DNA from: Amphibacillus xylanus NBRC 15112
Lineage (GTDB): Bacteria; Bacillota; Bacilli; Bacillales; Amphibacillaceae
Assembly (NCBI RefSeq): GCF_000307165.1
Contig: NC_018704.1
Location: forward strand, 1,178,001 to 1,242,000
DNA: 64,000 bases
Direction: 5' to 3'
Every line of letters begins with the position of its first letter. Positions within the stretch are counted from its first letter, which is position 1. Below the pieces are notes generated by a model. That model had not been told where the DNA came from. It searched no databases and worked only from the letters and a program-made list of their open reading frames with translations. Shown piece by piece: positions 43,136 to 52,232 of this stretch. The translations under genes and the position numbers were made by a program.

Positions 43136-44020
43136 ATGAACTTTAATTTTAGAAATTATTTAGAGGCAAATCTTGAATTTATTAATCATTCCCTAATTGA
43201 ATCAATTGAAAAGTTATCGATCCCGTCAACACTTAAAGCCTCGATGCTATACTCGATTAAAGCTGGTGGTAAACGAATCCGACCAATTTTAATGATAGCA
43301 AGCGTAGAGGCATTTGGTGGTAAGAAAGAAGATGTACTTCCTGCCGCTATCGCACTTGAGTTAGTGCATACATACTCTTTAATTCATGATGATTTACCTG
43401 CAATGGACGACGATAATCTACGTAGAGGACAACCAACGAATCATATTGAATTTGGCGAAGCTACAGCAATTTTAGCGGGTGATTCTTTATTAACACTTGC
43501 CTTTCAGGTAATTAGTGAAGCTGAAAACCTTACAGCGGAACAAAAGGTCACTATTATCAAGCGATTAAGCATGGCGTCTGGTCCAACAGGAATGGTTGCA
43601 GGCCAGATTTTAGACCTTGAAGCAGAAGAAAGACAAGTAAATTTATCAGAATTAGAGCAAATACATCGATTAAAAACTGGAGAGCTACTTATTTTCGCAG
43701 TTGAAATAGGAGCATATCTTGCAGGTGCAGCACAAGAACAACTAAAAGCAATCCGAGAATTCGGTCATCATATTGGTTTAATTTTTCAGATTCAAGATGA
43801 TATACTTGATATAGAAGGCGATGAGCAGAAACTTGGTAAAGCAGTCGGTAGTGACCAGGAAAATAAGAAAAGTACTTATCCGAAGTTATTAGGAATTGAA
43901 GGTGCATTACAGGCTAAAGCAGCTAATATTAAACAAGCTGAAGCATCGCTAAATCAAGCTCAAATTGCTAACTCAACACTTCATGCTTTTATTGATTATA
44001 TTAGTAACCGTGAATCATAA
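43136..44020 (+). CDS. ispA: Farnesyl diphosphate synthase
   Basis: This 294-residue prenyltransferase makes C15 diphosphate from IPP and DMAPP. The first Asp-rich motif is HDDLPAMDDD with the GQPTNH loop, and the second is FQIQDDILD. The GGKRIRP substrate loop is near residue 43. It starts 2 nt after xseB. In B. subtilis dxs follows; here tlyA follows after 82 bp with no dxs. Confidence 0.95.
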   Translation: MNFNFRNYLEANLEFINHSLIESIEKLSIPSTLKASMLYSIKAGGKRIRPILMIASVEAFGGKKEDVLPAAIALELVHTYSLIHDDLPAMDDDNLRRGQPTNHIEFGEATAILAGDSLLTLAFQVISEAENLTAEQKVTIIKRLSMASGPTGMVAGQILDLEAEERQVNLSELEQIHRLKTGELLIFAVEIGAYLAGAAQEQLKAIREFGHHIGLIFQIQDDILDIEGDEQKLGKAVGSDQENKKSTYPKLLGIEGALQAKAANIKQAEASLNQAQIANSTLHAFIDYISNRES

Positions 44021-44102
44021 ATTTTGCTCGATCTGATCACTTTAATTAGTGATGAATAAAATAAACAAGTCGAAATCTTGTATAAGTAGAGGATAGAAGG
44101 TA

Positions 44103-44921
44103 ATGACAGTAAAGAAAGTACGGCTAGATGTTTTAGTTGTTGAACGAGGTTTAGTTGAAACGCGAGAACAAGCAAAGCGCAGTATTATGGCTGGGCTTGT
44201 TTTTTCAGGTTCGAATCGAATGGATAAGCCTGGTGTTAAGGTTAAAGAAGATATACCTCTCGAAATAAAAGGTAAAGAAATTCCATATGTAGGACGCGGT
44301 GGGCTTAAATTAGAGAAAGCACTAAAATATTTTGATCTTGAGATTCAAGATCGGATTATGATGGATATTGGTGCATCTACTGGTGGATTTACTGATTGTG
44401 CCCTACAAAATGGTGTTAGTCTTTGTTATGCTATTGATGTTGGATATAATCAATTAGCATGGAAATTAAGAAATGATGATCGCGTAATTGTGATGGAGAG
44501 AACTAATTTTAGGCATGCTACACCAGAATTATTTACTCATGGTGAACCTAATTTTGCAACAATTGATGTCTCCTTTATTTCGTTAAAATTAATTTTCCCA
44601 CCATTAAAGGATATCTTGAGCGAAGGTTCAGACGTTGTCGCGCTTATTAAACCACAATTCGAAGCAGGAAAAGATAAAGTAGAGAAACGTGGAATTGTTC
44701 GCAATGCTAAAGTACATGAGGAAGTATTACGTGATACAATTGCAGCAGCCAGCGAAAATCAATTATCGCTTGTAGACCTAACATATTCTCCTATTACAGG
44801 TGGCGATGGTAATATTGAATTTTTAGCTCACTTTAAATTTACACCAAATATTTCATTAGATACAATTGATTACTCAAGCTTAATTGAAAAAGTAGTTAAG
44901 GATGCACATCAGACATTGTAA
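44103..44921 (+). CDS. yqxC: TlyA-family rRNA 2'-O-methyltransferase (YqxC)
   Basis: The 272-residue protein has an S4 RNA-binding domain (about 1-65: [28 protein letters not shown]) and a FtsJ-like methyltransferase domain ([22 protein letters not shown] loop, later [13 protein letters not shown] and [11 protein letters not shown]). TlyA methylates ribosomal RNA in mycobacteria and is often mis-named hemolysin. The ATG follows AGAAGG. It ends just upstream of argR. Confidence 0.93.
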   Translation: MTVKKVRLDVLVVERGLVETREQAKRSIMAGLVFSGSNRMDKPGVKVKEDIPLEIKGKEIPYVGRGGLKLEKALKYFDLEIQDRIMMDIGASTGGFTDCALQNGVSLCYAIDVGYNQLAWKLRNDDRVIVMERTNFRHATPELFTHGEPNFATIDVSFISLKLIFPPLKDILSEGSDVVALIKPQFEAGKDKVEKRGIVRNAKVHEEVLRDTIAAASENQLSLVDLTYSPITGGDGNIEFLAHFKFTPNISLDTIDYSSLIEKVVKDAHQTL

Positions 44922-44949
44922 TCATTTATCCATGGAAGGAGTAAAGGGT

Positions 44950-45399
44950 ATGAAAAAAGGGCAACGACATATGAAAATACGTGAATATATCGCTAATCAC
45001 GATATTGAAACGCAGGAAGAGCTAGTCGATATTTTAAAAAGTGAAGGCTATAACGTAACTCAGGCTACAATATCAAGAGATATTAAAGAATTACACCTAA
45101 TAAAGGTTCCAACTGAGAATGGCTCTTATAAATATAGTTTACCTGCTGATCGCCGTTTTAATCCACTGGAAAAATTAAAACGATTAATGCAAGATTCTTT
45201 TATTAGCTTAGATAAAGCAACTCACTTCCTAGTATTAAAAACATTGCCGGGTAATGCTAATGCGTTAGGTGCATTAATTGATCATTTACAATGGGAAGAA
45301 ATAATTGGGACAATTTGTGGAGATGACACCATATTAATTATTTGTCGTAATGAAGCCGTAACACATGATCTTGAAAAGAGATTTTTAAATATGCTATAA
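44950..45399 (+). CDS. argR: Arginine repressor ArgR/AhrC
   Basis: The 149-residue regulator has an N-terminal winged helix ([41 protein letters not shown]) and a C-terminal hexamerisation and arginine-binding domain ([18 protein letters not shown]...[16 protein letters not shown]). It is almost a copy of B. subtilis AhrC in layout. ATG 44950 is 8 nt after AAGGAG; the open frame starts earlier inside yqxC without a signal. Confidence 0.96.
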   Translation: MKKGQRHMKIREYIANHDIETQEELVDILKSEGYNVTQATISRDIKELHLIKVPTENGSYKYSLPADRRFNPLEKLKRLMQDSFISLDKATHFLVLKTLPGNANALGALIDHLQWEEIIGTICGDDTILIICRNEAVTHDLEKRFLNML

Positions 45400-45430
45400 A
45401 AATTATGCGACTGATTCGAGGTGAATGGTT

Positions 45431-47161
45431 TTGTTAAGTGAACTTTCAATTCAAAATTTTACGATCATTAATCAATTAACCATTTCGTTTAACGACGGAT
45501 TAACAGTTCTTACAGGTGAAACCGGAGCTGGTAAATCAATTATTATTGATGCTATTGAACTTCTTACAGGCGGAAGAGGATCAGTTGAATATGTTCGACA
45601 TGGGAAGAATAAGGCTGTATTAGAAGGCTTATTTACAATTGACAATCCGAAACATGCCATTTATAAACTTTTCGATAAATATGGTATTGAATATGATCAA
45701 GAAGGTATGATCATTCTTCACCGTACAATTAGTGCAAAAGGTAAAAGTATCTGTCGCGTTAATGGTTCATTAGTAACCTTAGCTATTTTGCGTGAGTTTG
45801 GCCAGACCTTAATTGATATTCATTCACAACACGAAACACAATCGTTATTAGATTCTAGTCGACATCTTAGTTTGTTGGATATGTTTAATCAAGAACATGA
45901 AAACGATCGATTCAATGATTATCAGAGAGTATATAACAAATTAAAAAAGGCAAAGGTTGTTTACGATTCATTAAAGAACAACGAGCAAGAGTCAATTCAG
46001 CGTCTTGATTTACTACGGTTTCAATTAAATGAGATTACTCAAGCCGAGCTCTCAGTAAATGAGGATATCGAATTAAGACAAGAACGTGAGAAATTAGTTA
46101 ATTTTGAACAAATTTATGAAAATGTAACTGAAGCGTATAATTCATTAAGAGGAGAACATAAAGGATTAGATTGGCTATCAATGGGCTCAGCAGCATTAGA
46201 AACAGCTAGCAGTCTTGAGCCAGAGCTTGAAAAGTTAAGTGAATCCTATTCAAATCAATATTATATGCTTGAAGAAATTAGCATTCAACTACGGAATTAC
46301 TTAGATCAAATGTCTTATGAACCAGAGCGCCTAGCTGAAATTGAATCAAGATTAAATGAAATTCAGTTGCTGATCAGAAAATATGGATCAAATGTTAATG
46401 AAATTATCGAATACGCCGCAGAAATTGAAGATGAAATTGAAACGTTAGAAAATCGAGATCAATCATTACAGGAAATGGCTGATGAAATTAATGAATTATC
46501 TGAGGATGCATTGATAGAAGCTAAGCAACTCCATGATCGCAGAGTACAAGGCGCAAAACGCTTAATTGATGTAATAAAAGCGGAATTAATAGATCTTTAT
46601 ATGGAGAAAACACAGTTTGAAACTGAGATTGAAATTCGTGCAGGAAAGCCAGGAGATCCAGAGTTATCAGGAAAACCAGTCCATTTAGGTGAAAATGGCT
46701 TTGATCAAGTTCGATTTTTACTTTCCACAAATCCAGGTGAACCTGTGAAACCATTAGATAAGGTGGCTTCAGGAGGAGAACTATCTAGGATAATGTTGGC
46801 GTTTAAAAAGGTATTTGCAAAACATCAAGGAGTTACAAGTGTTATATTTGATGAGGTTGATACTGGTGTAAGTGGTCGTGTCGCTCAAGCGATTGCGGAA
46901 AAGATACATACGATTTCAATTGACTCTCAAGTGTTATGCATTACTCACTTACCACAAGTTGCAGCTATGGCAGATCATCATTTATTGATCGAAAAAATAG
47001 CATCACAACAAGAGACATATACGCGTGTTAAACAGCTAACTGAACAGGAAAGAATTGAAGAATTAGCAAGAATGACAACTGGAACATCGTTAACTGATAC
47101 ATCAGTTAGCTATGCCAAAGAGTTAATCAGTAGTGCTAAACAATTTAAAATAACTCAATAA
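45431..47161 (+). CDS. recN: DNA repair protein RecN
   Basis: This SMC-like ATPase acts early at double-strand breaks. The 576-residue sequence has Walker A (LTGETGAGKSIIIDAIELLTGGRG), a coiled-coil middle (about 160-370), the signature LDKVASGGELSRIMLAFK and Walker B (SVIFDEVDTGVSGRVAQ) plus CITHLPQVAAMADHH. TTG 45431 (MLSELSIQNF) lies 7 nt after GAGGTG; ATG 45425 is too close to that site. No LexA box was seen upstream. Confidence 0.96.
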   Translation: MLSELSIQNFTIINQLTISFNDGLTVLTGETGAGKSIIIDAIELLTGGRGSVEYVRHGKNKAVLEGLFTIDNPKHAIYKLFDKYGIEYDQEGMIILHRTISAKGKSICRVNGSLVTLAILREFGQTLIDIHSQHETQSLLDSSRHLSLLDMFNQEHENDRFNDYQRVYNKLKKAKVVYDSLKNNEQESIQRLDLLRFQLNEITQAELSVNEDIELRQEREKLVNFEQIYENVTEAYNSLRGEHKGLDWLSMGSAALETASSLEPELEKLSESYSNQYYMLEEISIQLRNYLDQMSYEPERLAEIESRLNEIQLLIRKYGSNVNEIIEYAAEIEDEIETLENRDQSLQEMADEINELSEDALIEAKQLHDRRVQGAKRLIDVIKAELIDLYMEKTQFETEIEIRAGKPGDPELSGKPVHLGENGFDQVRFLLSTNPGEPVKPLDKVASGGELSRIMLAFKKVFAKHQGVTSVIFDEVDTGVSGRVAQAIAEKIHTISIDSQVLCITHLPQVAAMADHHLLIEKIASQQETYTRVKQLTEQERIEELARMTTGTSLTDTSVSYAKELISSAKQFKITQ

Positions 47162-47201
47162 TTATTGATTTGACATTATAAAAGTCAAATTTGGATGGTG
47201 A

Positions 47202-47234
47202 GAAGCTTATATAGGTTAAGCTTCTTTTTTTTTA
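47202..47234 (+). terminator. Terminator of recN
   Basis: GAAGCTTA (47202-47209) pairs with TAAGCTTC (47217-47224) over a 7-nt loop, followed by nine T. Confidence 0.92.
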
Positions 47235-47349
47235 TTTAAAGAAGGAAATCTTCTCAAGTTTTTGAGAACTTTGCTTGGTTTAAAAATGTCTCTAGAAGGC
47301 CAAAGTAAAGGTACAGAAAGAAATAAAACAGAAAAAAGGAGAGTGAAAT

Positions 47350-48633
47350 GTGAATAGACAAATATTCAAAAATTTGTGTGGGATCGCATTAATTATTGCT
47401 TTATTAATCTTACCTTTTATTCCACCGGTTAAAGAGTATTTAGCCATTCCAACGCAAATTAATTTATATACAAATCAACCTGAAACAATTGAAATTTCAA
47501 CTTCCAATCCGTCTTTTTCAATCATTGATCAACAAGATCAACAAATCATAAAAATAGAAGATAACTACTTAACACCATTAGAAAAAGGTAAAACAGAGCT
47601 TCAATATCAATATAATGATTTTCCTTTGAAAAAGATAAACGTCAATGTTGATCATCAATATCAAGTCATCCCAGGTGGTCAATCAATTGGAGTTAGTCTT
47701 GAAACGCTTGGTGTCTTAGTAGTTGGTTATCATTACATTGGTGACGAAGCAGATAATCAATCACCAGGTAGAGAAATCGGAATTAAAATTGGAGATAACA
47801 TCTTAGAAATGAATCAACACTCGATTCAATCCATTGAGGATATTGGGCCAATTGTAGCAGAAGCAGGGCAAAACAATGAATCGATTCAGATAAAATATCA
47901 ACGAGATCACAAAGTCTTTGAGGATGAACTGATTCCAGTATATGATGAAAAAACAGACAGCTATAAAATCGGATTATATATTCGCGATTCTGCAGCTGGG
48001 ATCGGTACGATGACATTTCTTGACCCACAAACTAACATGTATGGAGCACTTGGTCATGTCATAGCAGATATTGACACTAAAGAACCAATTGAAATTAAAT
48101 CAGGTACAATAGTAAAATCGAAGATAACTTCAATTCAAAAAGGAAATAGCGGTCTTCCCGGTGAAAAACGAGCAACATTTAATAAAAATGAAAATTTATT
48201 AGGTAATATCACGAAAAACAGCTCATTTGGGGTATTCGGTGAGTTAGATATTGATTTATCTAAGGAAGATTTAACAGAACCAATCCCAATTGCTTATAGC
48301 CATGAAGTGGTTGAAGGTCCAGCACAAATTTTAACTGTGATCGATGATGAGAAAGTAGAAGCATTTGATATTGAAATCATCAGTACCATTGAACAAAAGA
48401 ATCCCGCAACTAAAGGTATGGTTATTAAGGTGACTGATGAACGCCTGTTAGAAAAGACAGGGGGAATTGTGCAAGGTATGAGCGGAAGTCCGATTATTCA
48501 AAATAACAAGTTAATTGGAGCTGTAACCCATGTTTTTGTAAACGATCCAACATCAGGCTATGGCATTCATATTGAATGGATGCTTGATGAAGCTGAAATT
48601 AACTATAAAGGGGCATTCGCTAAAGTAAGTTGA
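47350..48633 (+). CDS. spoIVB: SpoIVB serine peptidase
   Basis: SpoIVB is secreted from the forespore and cuts SpoIVFA to trigger sigma-K activation. The 427-residue protein has a signal anchor (LIIALLILPFIPPV), a PDZ domain (about 100-190: VVGYHYIGDEADNQSPGREIGIKIGDNILEMN) and an S55 peptidase domain with His in GALGHVIADI and Ser in GMSGSPIIQNN. GTG start behind AAAAGGAGAG. It is the usual upstream neighbour of spo0A. Confidence 0.96.
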   Translation: MNRQIFKNLCGIALIIALLILPFIPPVKEYLAIPTQINLYTNQPETIEISTSNPSFSIIDQQDQQIIKIEDNYLTPLEKGKTELQYQYNDFPLKKINVNVDHQYQVIPGGQSIGVSLETLGVLVVGYHYIGDEADNQSPGREIGIKIGDNILEMNQHSIQSIEDIGPIVAEAGQNNESIQIKYQRDHKVFEDELIPVYDEKTDSYKIGLYIRDSAAGIGTMTFLDPQTNMYGALGHVIADIDTKEPIEIKSGTIVKSKITSIQKGNSGLPGEKRATFNKNENLLGNITKNSSFGVFGELDIDLSKEDLTEPIPIAYSHEVVEGPAQILTVIDDEKVEAFDIEIISTIEQKNPATKGMVIKVTDERLLEKTGGIVQGMSGSPIIQNNKLIGAVTHVFVNDPTSGYGIHIEWMLDEAEINYKGAFAKVS

Positions 48634-48645
48634 TGATCATGTTAT

Positions 48646-48681
48646 AAAAAAACCTGAATAATATATGTTCAGGTTTTTTTT
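48646..48681 (+). terminator. Terminator of spoIVB
   Basis: AAAAAACCTGAA pairs with TTCAGGTTTTTT over a 9-nt loop, followed by more T. Confidence 0.93.
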
Positions 48682-48706
48682 AATGATTAAAATCGTTAAC
48701 TACATA

Positions 48707-48735
48707 TTGACTTAATGATATTTGTGATATAATAA
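48707..48735 (+). promoter_or_regulatory. Candidate vegetative (sigma-A) promoter of spo0A
   Basis: TTGACT (48707-48712) stands 17 nt before TAATAA (48730-48735) or 15 nt before TATAAT (48728-48733). It matches the place of the B. subtilis Pv promoter upstream of the sigma-H promoter. Confidence 0.55.
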
Positions 48736-48747
48736 ACATAAATTATT

Positions 48748-48754
48748 TTCGACA
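48748..48754 (-). promoter_or_regulatory. 0A box
   Basis: TTCGACA is the exact complement of the Spo0A binding core TGTCGAA. It lies between the two spo0A promoters. Confidence 0.6.
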
Positions 48755-48850
48755 AAAAAGAAAAATACTGGAATGAGATTATTGTCAATTTTACCGAATT
48801 TAGCGAAACTTAAGAAGTTTTAGCGAATAAAAATTTTCTTGCTTTTTTTA

Positions 48851-48879
48851 AAAGGTATACGCAATTTTACGTCGAATCA
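48851..48879 (+). promoter_or_regulatory. Candidate sigma-H promoter of spo0A with overlapping 0A box
   Basis: AAAGGTATA (48851-48859), an 11-nt spacer and GTCGAATCA (48871-48879) fit the sigma-H consensus RnAGGAwWW-N11/12-RnnGAATww with one mismatch in the core. The -10 overlaps CGTCGAA (48870-48876), one mismatch from a 0A box. Confidence 0.6.
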
Positions 48880-48918
48880 TAGTTAAGAGAAGTTCGGGAA
48901 TTTAAGGAGGAATTGATA

Positions 48919-49698
48919 GTGGGAAAAATTAGAGTTTGTTTGGTTGATGACAATCAGGAATTAGTACGCGTGATGGAAGATTATTTTGAAACTCAACAAG
49001 ATATCGAAATTGTCGGTGTGGCAAATAACGGAAGGGAAAGTTTGGATGTACTAACAAATACTAGCCCTGATGTTGTTATATTAGATATTATCATGCCACA
49101 TATGGATGGATTAGCTGTTTTAAAAGAAATGAGAGATCTGAATTTGAAGAAGCAACCACAAGTTATCATGTTAACTGCTTTTGGGCAAGAAGACGTAATG
49201 AAAAAAGCAGCTGACCTAGGTGCTTCATACTTTATATTGAAACCGTTTGATTTAGAATATTTAGCTGATCAAGTCCGTCAGGTTTATGGTAAGCCAAGGA
49301 TCGAGCGTAAAACGGCTAAGCATCCAGACCATAAACAGAAGAAGTTTGATTTGGAAGCAAGTATTACAAATATTATTCATGAAGTTGGTGTACCAGCTCA
49401 TATTAAAGGATATATGTACTTAAGAGAAGCGATTGCGATGATCTTCAATAATGTTGAACTGTTGGGCTCTATCACTAAAGTTCTCTATCCTGATATCGCT
49501 AAGAAATACAATACAACGCCTTCACGTGTAGAACGTGCGATTCGTCATGCAATTGAAGTCGCTTGGAGTCGTGGTAATATTGATTCAATTTCAGAATTAT
49601 TCGGTTATACAGTCAGCAGTTCCAAAGCTAAGCCAACGAATAGTGAATTTATCGCCATGGTTGCTGATCATCTACGATTAGAATATCGTGCGAGTTAA
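48919..49698 (+). CDS. spo0A: Sporulation master regulator Spo0A
   Basis: The 259-residue response regulator has a receiver domain (acidic pair in CLVDDNQEL, phospho-Asp in [13 protein letters not shown], Thr in [10 protein letters not shown], Lys in [12 protein letters not shown]) and the Spo0A DNA-binding domain ([38 protein letters not shown]). GTG 48919 is 8 nt after AAGGAGG; the TTG at 48913 is too close. It is monocistronic behind two promoters and ends at a terminator near 49860. Confidence 0.98.
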   Translation: MGKIRVCLVDDNQELVRVMEDYFETQQDIEIVGVANNGRESLDVLTNTSPDVVILDIIMPHMDGLAVLKEMRDLNLKKQPQVIMLTAFGQEDVMKKAADLGASYFILKPFDLEYLADQVRQVYGKPRIERKTAKHPDHKQKKFDLEASITNIIHEVGVPAHIKGYMYLREAIAMIFNNVELLGSITKVLYPDIAKKYNTTPSRVERAIRHAIEVAWSRGNIDSISELFGYTVSSSKAKPTNSEFIAMVADHLRLEYRAS

Positions 49699-49822
49699 AT
49701 TAATTTAGAATTTATTACATCAGGATAACAACACTGTTTATATTTCCCAATAATTTTTTATTATCAAGATTCAACACAAGTCGTTCTAATTTTTAGAAAT
49801 ATCTATATATTTAAAATTAATG

Positions 49823-49866
49823 ATCCTCTCTTAATAAAGTAAATCAACTTAAGAGAGGATTTTTAT
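49823..49866 (+). terminator. Terminator downstream of spo0A
   Basis: ATCCTCTCTTAA (49823-49834) pairs perfectly with TTAAGAGAGGAT (49849-49860) over a 14-nt loop, followed by TTTTAT. Confidence 0.85.
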
Positions 49867-50087
49867 ATAAAATACAGATATATAAGATAAAAAATTATCA
49901 ATAAATGGTAATAATGGTATGCTGACAGAACTACCATTATTTGCACATAACATGAGATTGATTTTATTGGTCGTTAAAACTCATCGGAAGAGTAGATCGA
50001 TCCGTTTTAATTATATGAAAATCTGTTTAAATTTTTTATCAGGGCAACATAAAAATATATATTTAATAAGTAAATTTCTTTTCGAAT
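49867..50087. other. AT-rich intergenic region between spo0A and the LysM-CAP gene
   Basis: No open reading frame with a ribosome binding site is visible. It contains one 10-bp hairpin, AATAATGGTA (49910-49919) with TACCATTATT (49932-49941), that lacks a T tract. No recognisable RNA family was seen. Confidence 0.5.
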
Positions 50088-50132
50088 AAAAACCTCCTTA
50101 TTGTTACAAACTATACAAAAAAGGAGGTTTTT
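50088..50132 (+). promoter_or_regulatory. Hairpin enclosing the ribosome binding site of the LysM-CAP gene
   Basis: AAAAACCTCCTT (50088-50099) is perfectly complementary to AAGGAGGTTTTT (50121-50132), with a 21-nt loop. The 3' arm contains the whole Shine-Dalgarno sequence AAGGAGG, 7 nt before the ATG. It can act as a translation lock, and because of the T run also as an attenuator. Confidence 0.65.
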
Positions 50133-50134
50133 TT

Positions 50135-50728
50135 ATGAAAAAAATAATTATTGTCGCTGGATTGTTATTCATGATGATCCCCATTAGCGTAAATGCAGAT
50201 TCAACTTATACTGTACAACCGAATGATACCCTTTGGAAAATTGCATTAAAGTATCAAATTGGTGTGACAGAGATAATTGAGGCAAATCCACAGCTGAAAA
50301 ATCCTGATCTCATTTACCCGAAAGATAAAATTAATATACCAAATATTGATGCGATTAAACATATTGAACACATAGTAATTCAGCTAGTTAATCAGGAAAG
50401 AGCACGTCACGGTTTAAGTGAGCTTAGACCTGATTGGGAATTATCAAGAGTAGCAAGAATAAAATCGGCTGATATGTTAGAAAACAATTATTTTTCACAT
50501 AATAGTCCAGTTTATGGTTCGCCATTTGATATGATTAAAGCTTTTGGGCTCCATTATCGAAGTGCTGCTGAAAATATCGCACGTGGACAACAAACACCGC
50601 ATGATGTGTTTAGAGCTTGGATGAATAGCTCTGGCCATAGAGCAAATATATTAGGGGATTTTAGTCATATTGGTGTAGGTTATGTAGAAGATGGGAAGTA
50701 TTGGACTCAAATGTTCATTAAACGATAA
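50135..50728 (+). CDS. Secreted LysM-CAP domain protein
   Basis: The 197-residue protein has a signal peptide (about 1-21, ending VNA), a LysM domain (about 24-69: YTVQPNDTLWKIALKYQIGVTEIIEANPQLKNPDLIYPKDKINIP) and a CAP/SCP domain (about 78-197) with the conserved His and Glu in YFSHNSP and AAENIARG and GHRANIL. It resembles YkwD/spore-coat LysM-CAP proteins of Bacillaceae, so it may act in the wall or spore. Its ribosome binding site lies in a strong hairpin. Confidence 0.85.
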   Translation: MKKIIIVAGLLFMMIPISVNADSTYTVQPNDTLWKIALKYQIGVTEIIEANPQLKNPDLIYPKDKINIPNIDAIKHIEHIVIQLVNQERARHGLSELRPDWELSRVARIKSADMLENNYFSHNSPVYGSPFDMIKAFGLHYRSAAENIARGQQTPHDVFRAWMNSSGHRANILGDFSHIGVGYVEDGKYWTQMFIKR

Positions 50729-50760
50729 GCTAGCATAAATAAAACACTGACATTATACAC

Positions 50761-50775
50761 AATTTTCAGAAAATA
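50761..50775. promoter_or_regulatory. CodY-box match upstream of the aspartate kinase gene
   Basis: AATTTTCAGAAAATA matches the CodY consensus AATTTTCWGAAAATT at 14 of 15 positions. It lies about 77 bp before the start codon and upstream of an extended -10 box, TGGTAAGAT (50810-50818). CodY control by GTP and branched-chain amino acids is inferred. Confidence 0.6.
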
Positions 50776-50851
50776 ATCGAAAATTTCTATAACAATATTC
50801 ACTGTTTTGTGGTAAGATTTGATATAGAAAAAAATATTGGAGATGTGTATG

Positions 50852-52204
50852 ATGAAAGTAGCAAAATTTGGGGGAAGTTCAGTAGCAGATGCTGAACAAT
50901 TAGAAAAAGTTGCGAGAATTATTCAATCTGATAAGGAACGACGAATTATTGTTGTATCAGCACCAGGAAAACGATTCGCTAATGATGTTAAAGTAACAGA
51001 TTTATTAATTAACTTAGGTGAATCATACAAAGAAAATAGACAATATGAACGTGAATTGTCTCTTGTTGTTGAGCGATTTCGCTCGATCGTCACTGATCTA
51101 AACTTATCTGATCAAGTCATTGACAAAATTGAAACTGAGATTAAAAATATTTTTGCAAGTAGTGAAGCAATTTATTCAAAATTAGAAGCACTAAAAGCTG
51201 TCGGTGAAGATACTTTAGCTCAAATTTTGAGTGAGTATTTAACTTCATTAGGTATGAATGCTAGATATCTAAATCCAAAAGATGCCGGATTGATACTAAG
51301 TGATCAACCTGGTGGGGCTCAAATTCTTGAGGAAAGCTTTGATAAGATCTATCGATTAAGAGAATACGATGGAATTCTGGTGATTCCAGGTTTCTTTGGT
51401 TATACATCTACAGGAAAACTGGTGACATTTTCACGTGGTGGATCTGATATTACAGGTTCAATCATAGCTGCAGGTGTTAAGGCTAATTTATATGAGAACT
51501 TTACAGATGTAGATTCTGTATATTGTGTTAACCCAACAATTGTTAATAATCCGAAAGAAATTGCAACGCTAACGTATAAAGAGATGCGTGAACTTTCATA
51601 TGCTGGTTTCTCAGTCTTTCATGCTGAAGCATTAATTCCTGCTGTAAGAGCTGAGATACCTGTTTGTATTAAAAATACAAACAACCCTAATTGTCCTGGC
51701 ACGATGATTGTTGCTAAAAAAGAAATTCAGACAGGTGAAAATCCAGTTGTTGGGATAGCAAGTGATGAAGGTTTTATGAGTTTATACATTAGTAAATACC
51801 TAATGAATAGAGAAATTGGTTTTGGACGCAGATTATTACATATCTTAGAGGATGAAGGTATATCATATGAGCATACACCTTCAGGAATTGATGATATGTC
51901 AGTAATTATGCGCGCAAATCAAATGGATGAGCGAAAAGAACGAAATGTAATTAAGCGAATTAAAGCTGAATTGAAACCAGATCAAGTTCATGTTGCACGA
52001 GGTTTAGCACTAATTATGATTGTAGGCGAGGGCATGCAAAGACAAATAGGGACTGCCTATATTGCTACTAAAGCTCTAAAAGATGCTAATGTTAACATTG
52101 AAATGATTAATCAAGGCTCATCTGAAGTATCACTCATGTTTGGTATCAAAGAAGAAGCAGTAAACGCAGCGGTTAAATCTTTATATCAAGCATTCTTTGA
52201 ATAA
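50852..52204 (+). CDS. Aspartate kinase (monofunctional, YclM type)
   Basis: The enzyme phosphorylates aspartate, the first step to lysine, threonine, methionine and diaminopimelate. The 450-residue protein has the kinase start KVAKFGGSSVADAEQLEKV, VVSAPGKRF, GRGGSD-type FSRGGSDITGSIIA and ENFTDVDSVY, and two C-terminal ACT domains (from about 305). It matches aspartokinase III (YclM/ThrD) of B. subtilis in length and sequence, which is not its syntenic position there. ATG 50852 (or 50849) follows TTGGAG. Confidence 0.92.
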   Translation: MKVAKFGGSSVADAEQLEKVARIIQSDKERRIIVVSAPGKRFANDVKVTDLLINLGESYKENRQYERELSLVVERFRSIVTDLNLSDQVIDKIETEIKNIFASSEAIYSKLEALKAVGEDTLAQILSEYLTSLGMNARYLNPKDAGLILSDQPGGAQILEESFDKIYRLREYDGILVIPGFFGYTSTGKLVTFSRGGSDITGSIIAAGVKANLYENFTDVDSVYCVNPTIVNNPKEIATLTYKEMRELSYAGFSVFHAEALIPAVRAEIPVCIKNTNNPNCPGTMIVAKKEIQTGENPVVGIASDEGFMSLYISKYLMNREIGFGRRLLHILEDEGISYEHTPSGIDDMSVIMRANQMDERKERNVIKRIKAELKPDQVHVARGLALIMIVGEGMQRQIGTAYIATKALKDANVNIEMINQGSSEVSLMFGIKEEAVNAAVKSLYQAFFE

Positions 52205-52232
52205 GACAATTTAAAAAGGTTCTATAATTTTT

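Noticed and set aside
44021-44102. OLE RNA, which occurs near ispA, argR and recN in some extremophilic Bacillota
   Set aside because: The gap between ispA and yqxC is 82 bp, far too short for an RNA of about 600 nt, and no other gap in that group is large enough.
45400-45430. LexA (SOS) box upstream of recN
   Set aside because: I could not find a CGAAC-N4-GTTCG-like sequence in the short gap or in the end of argR.
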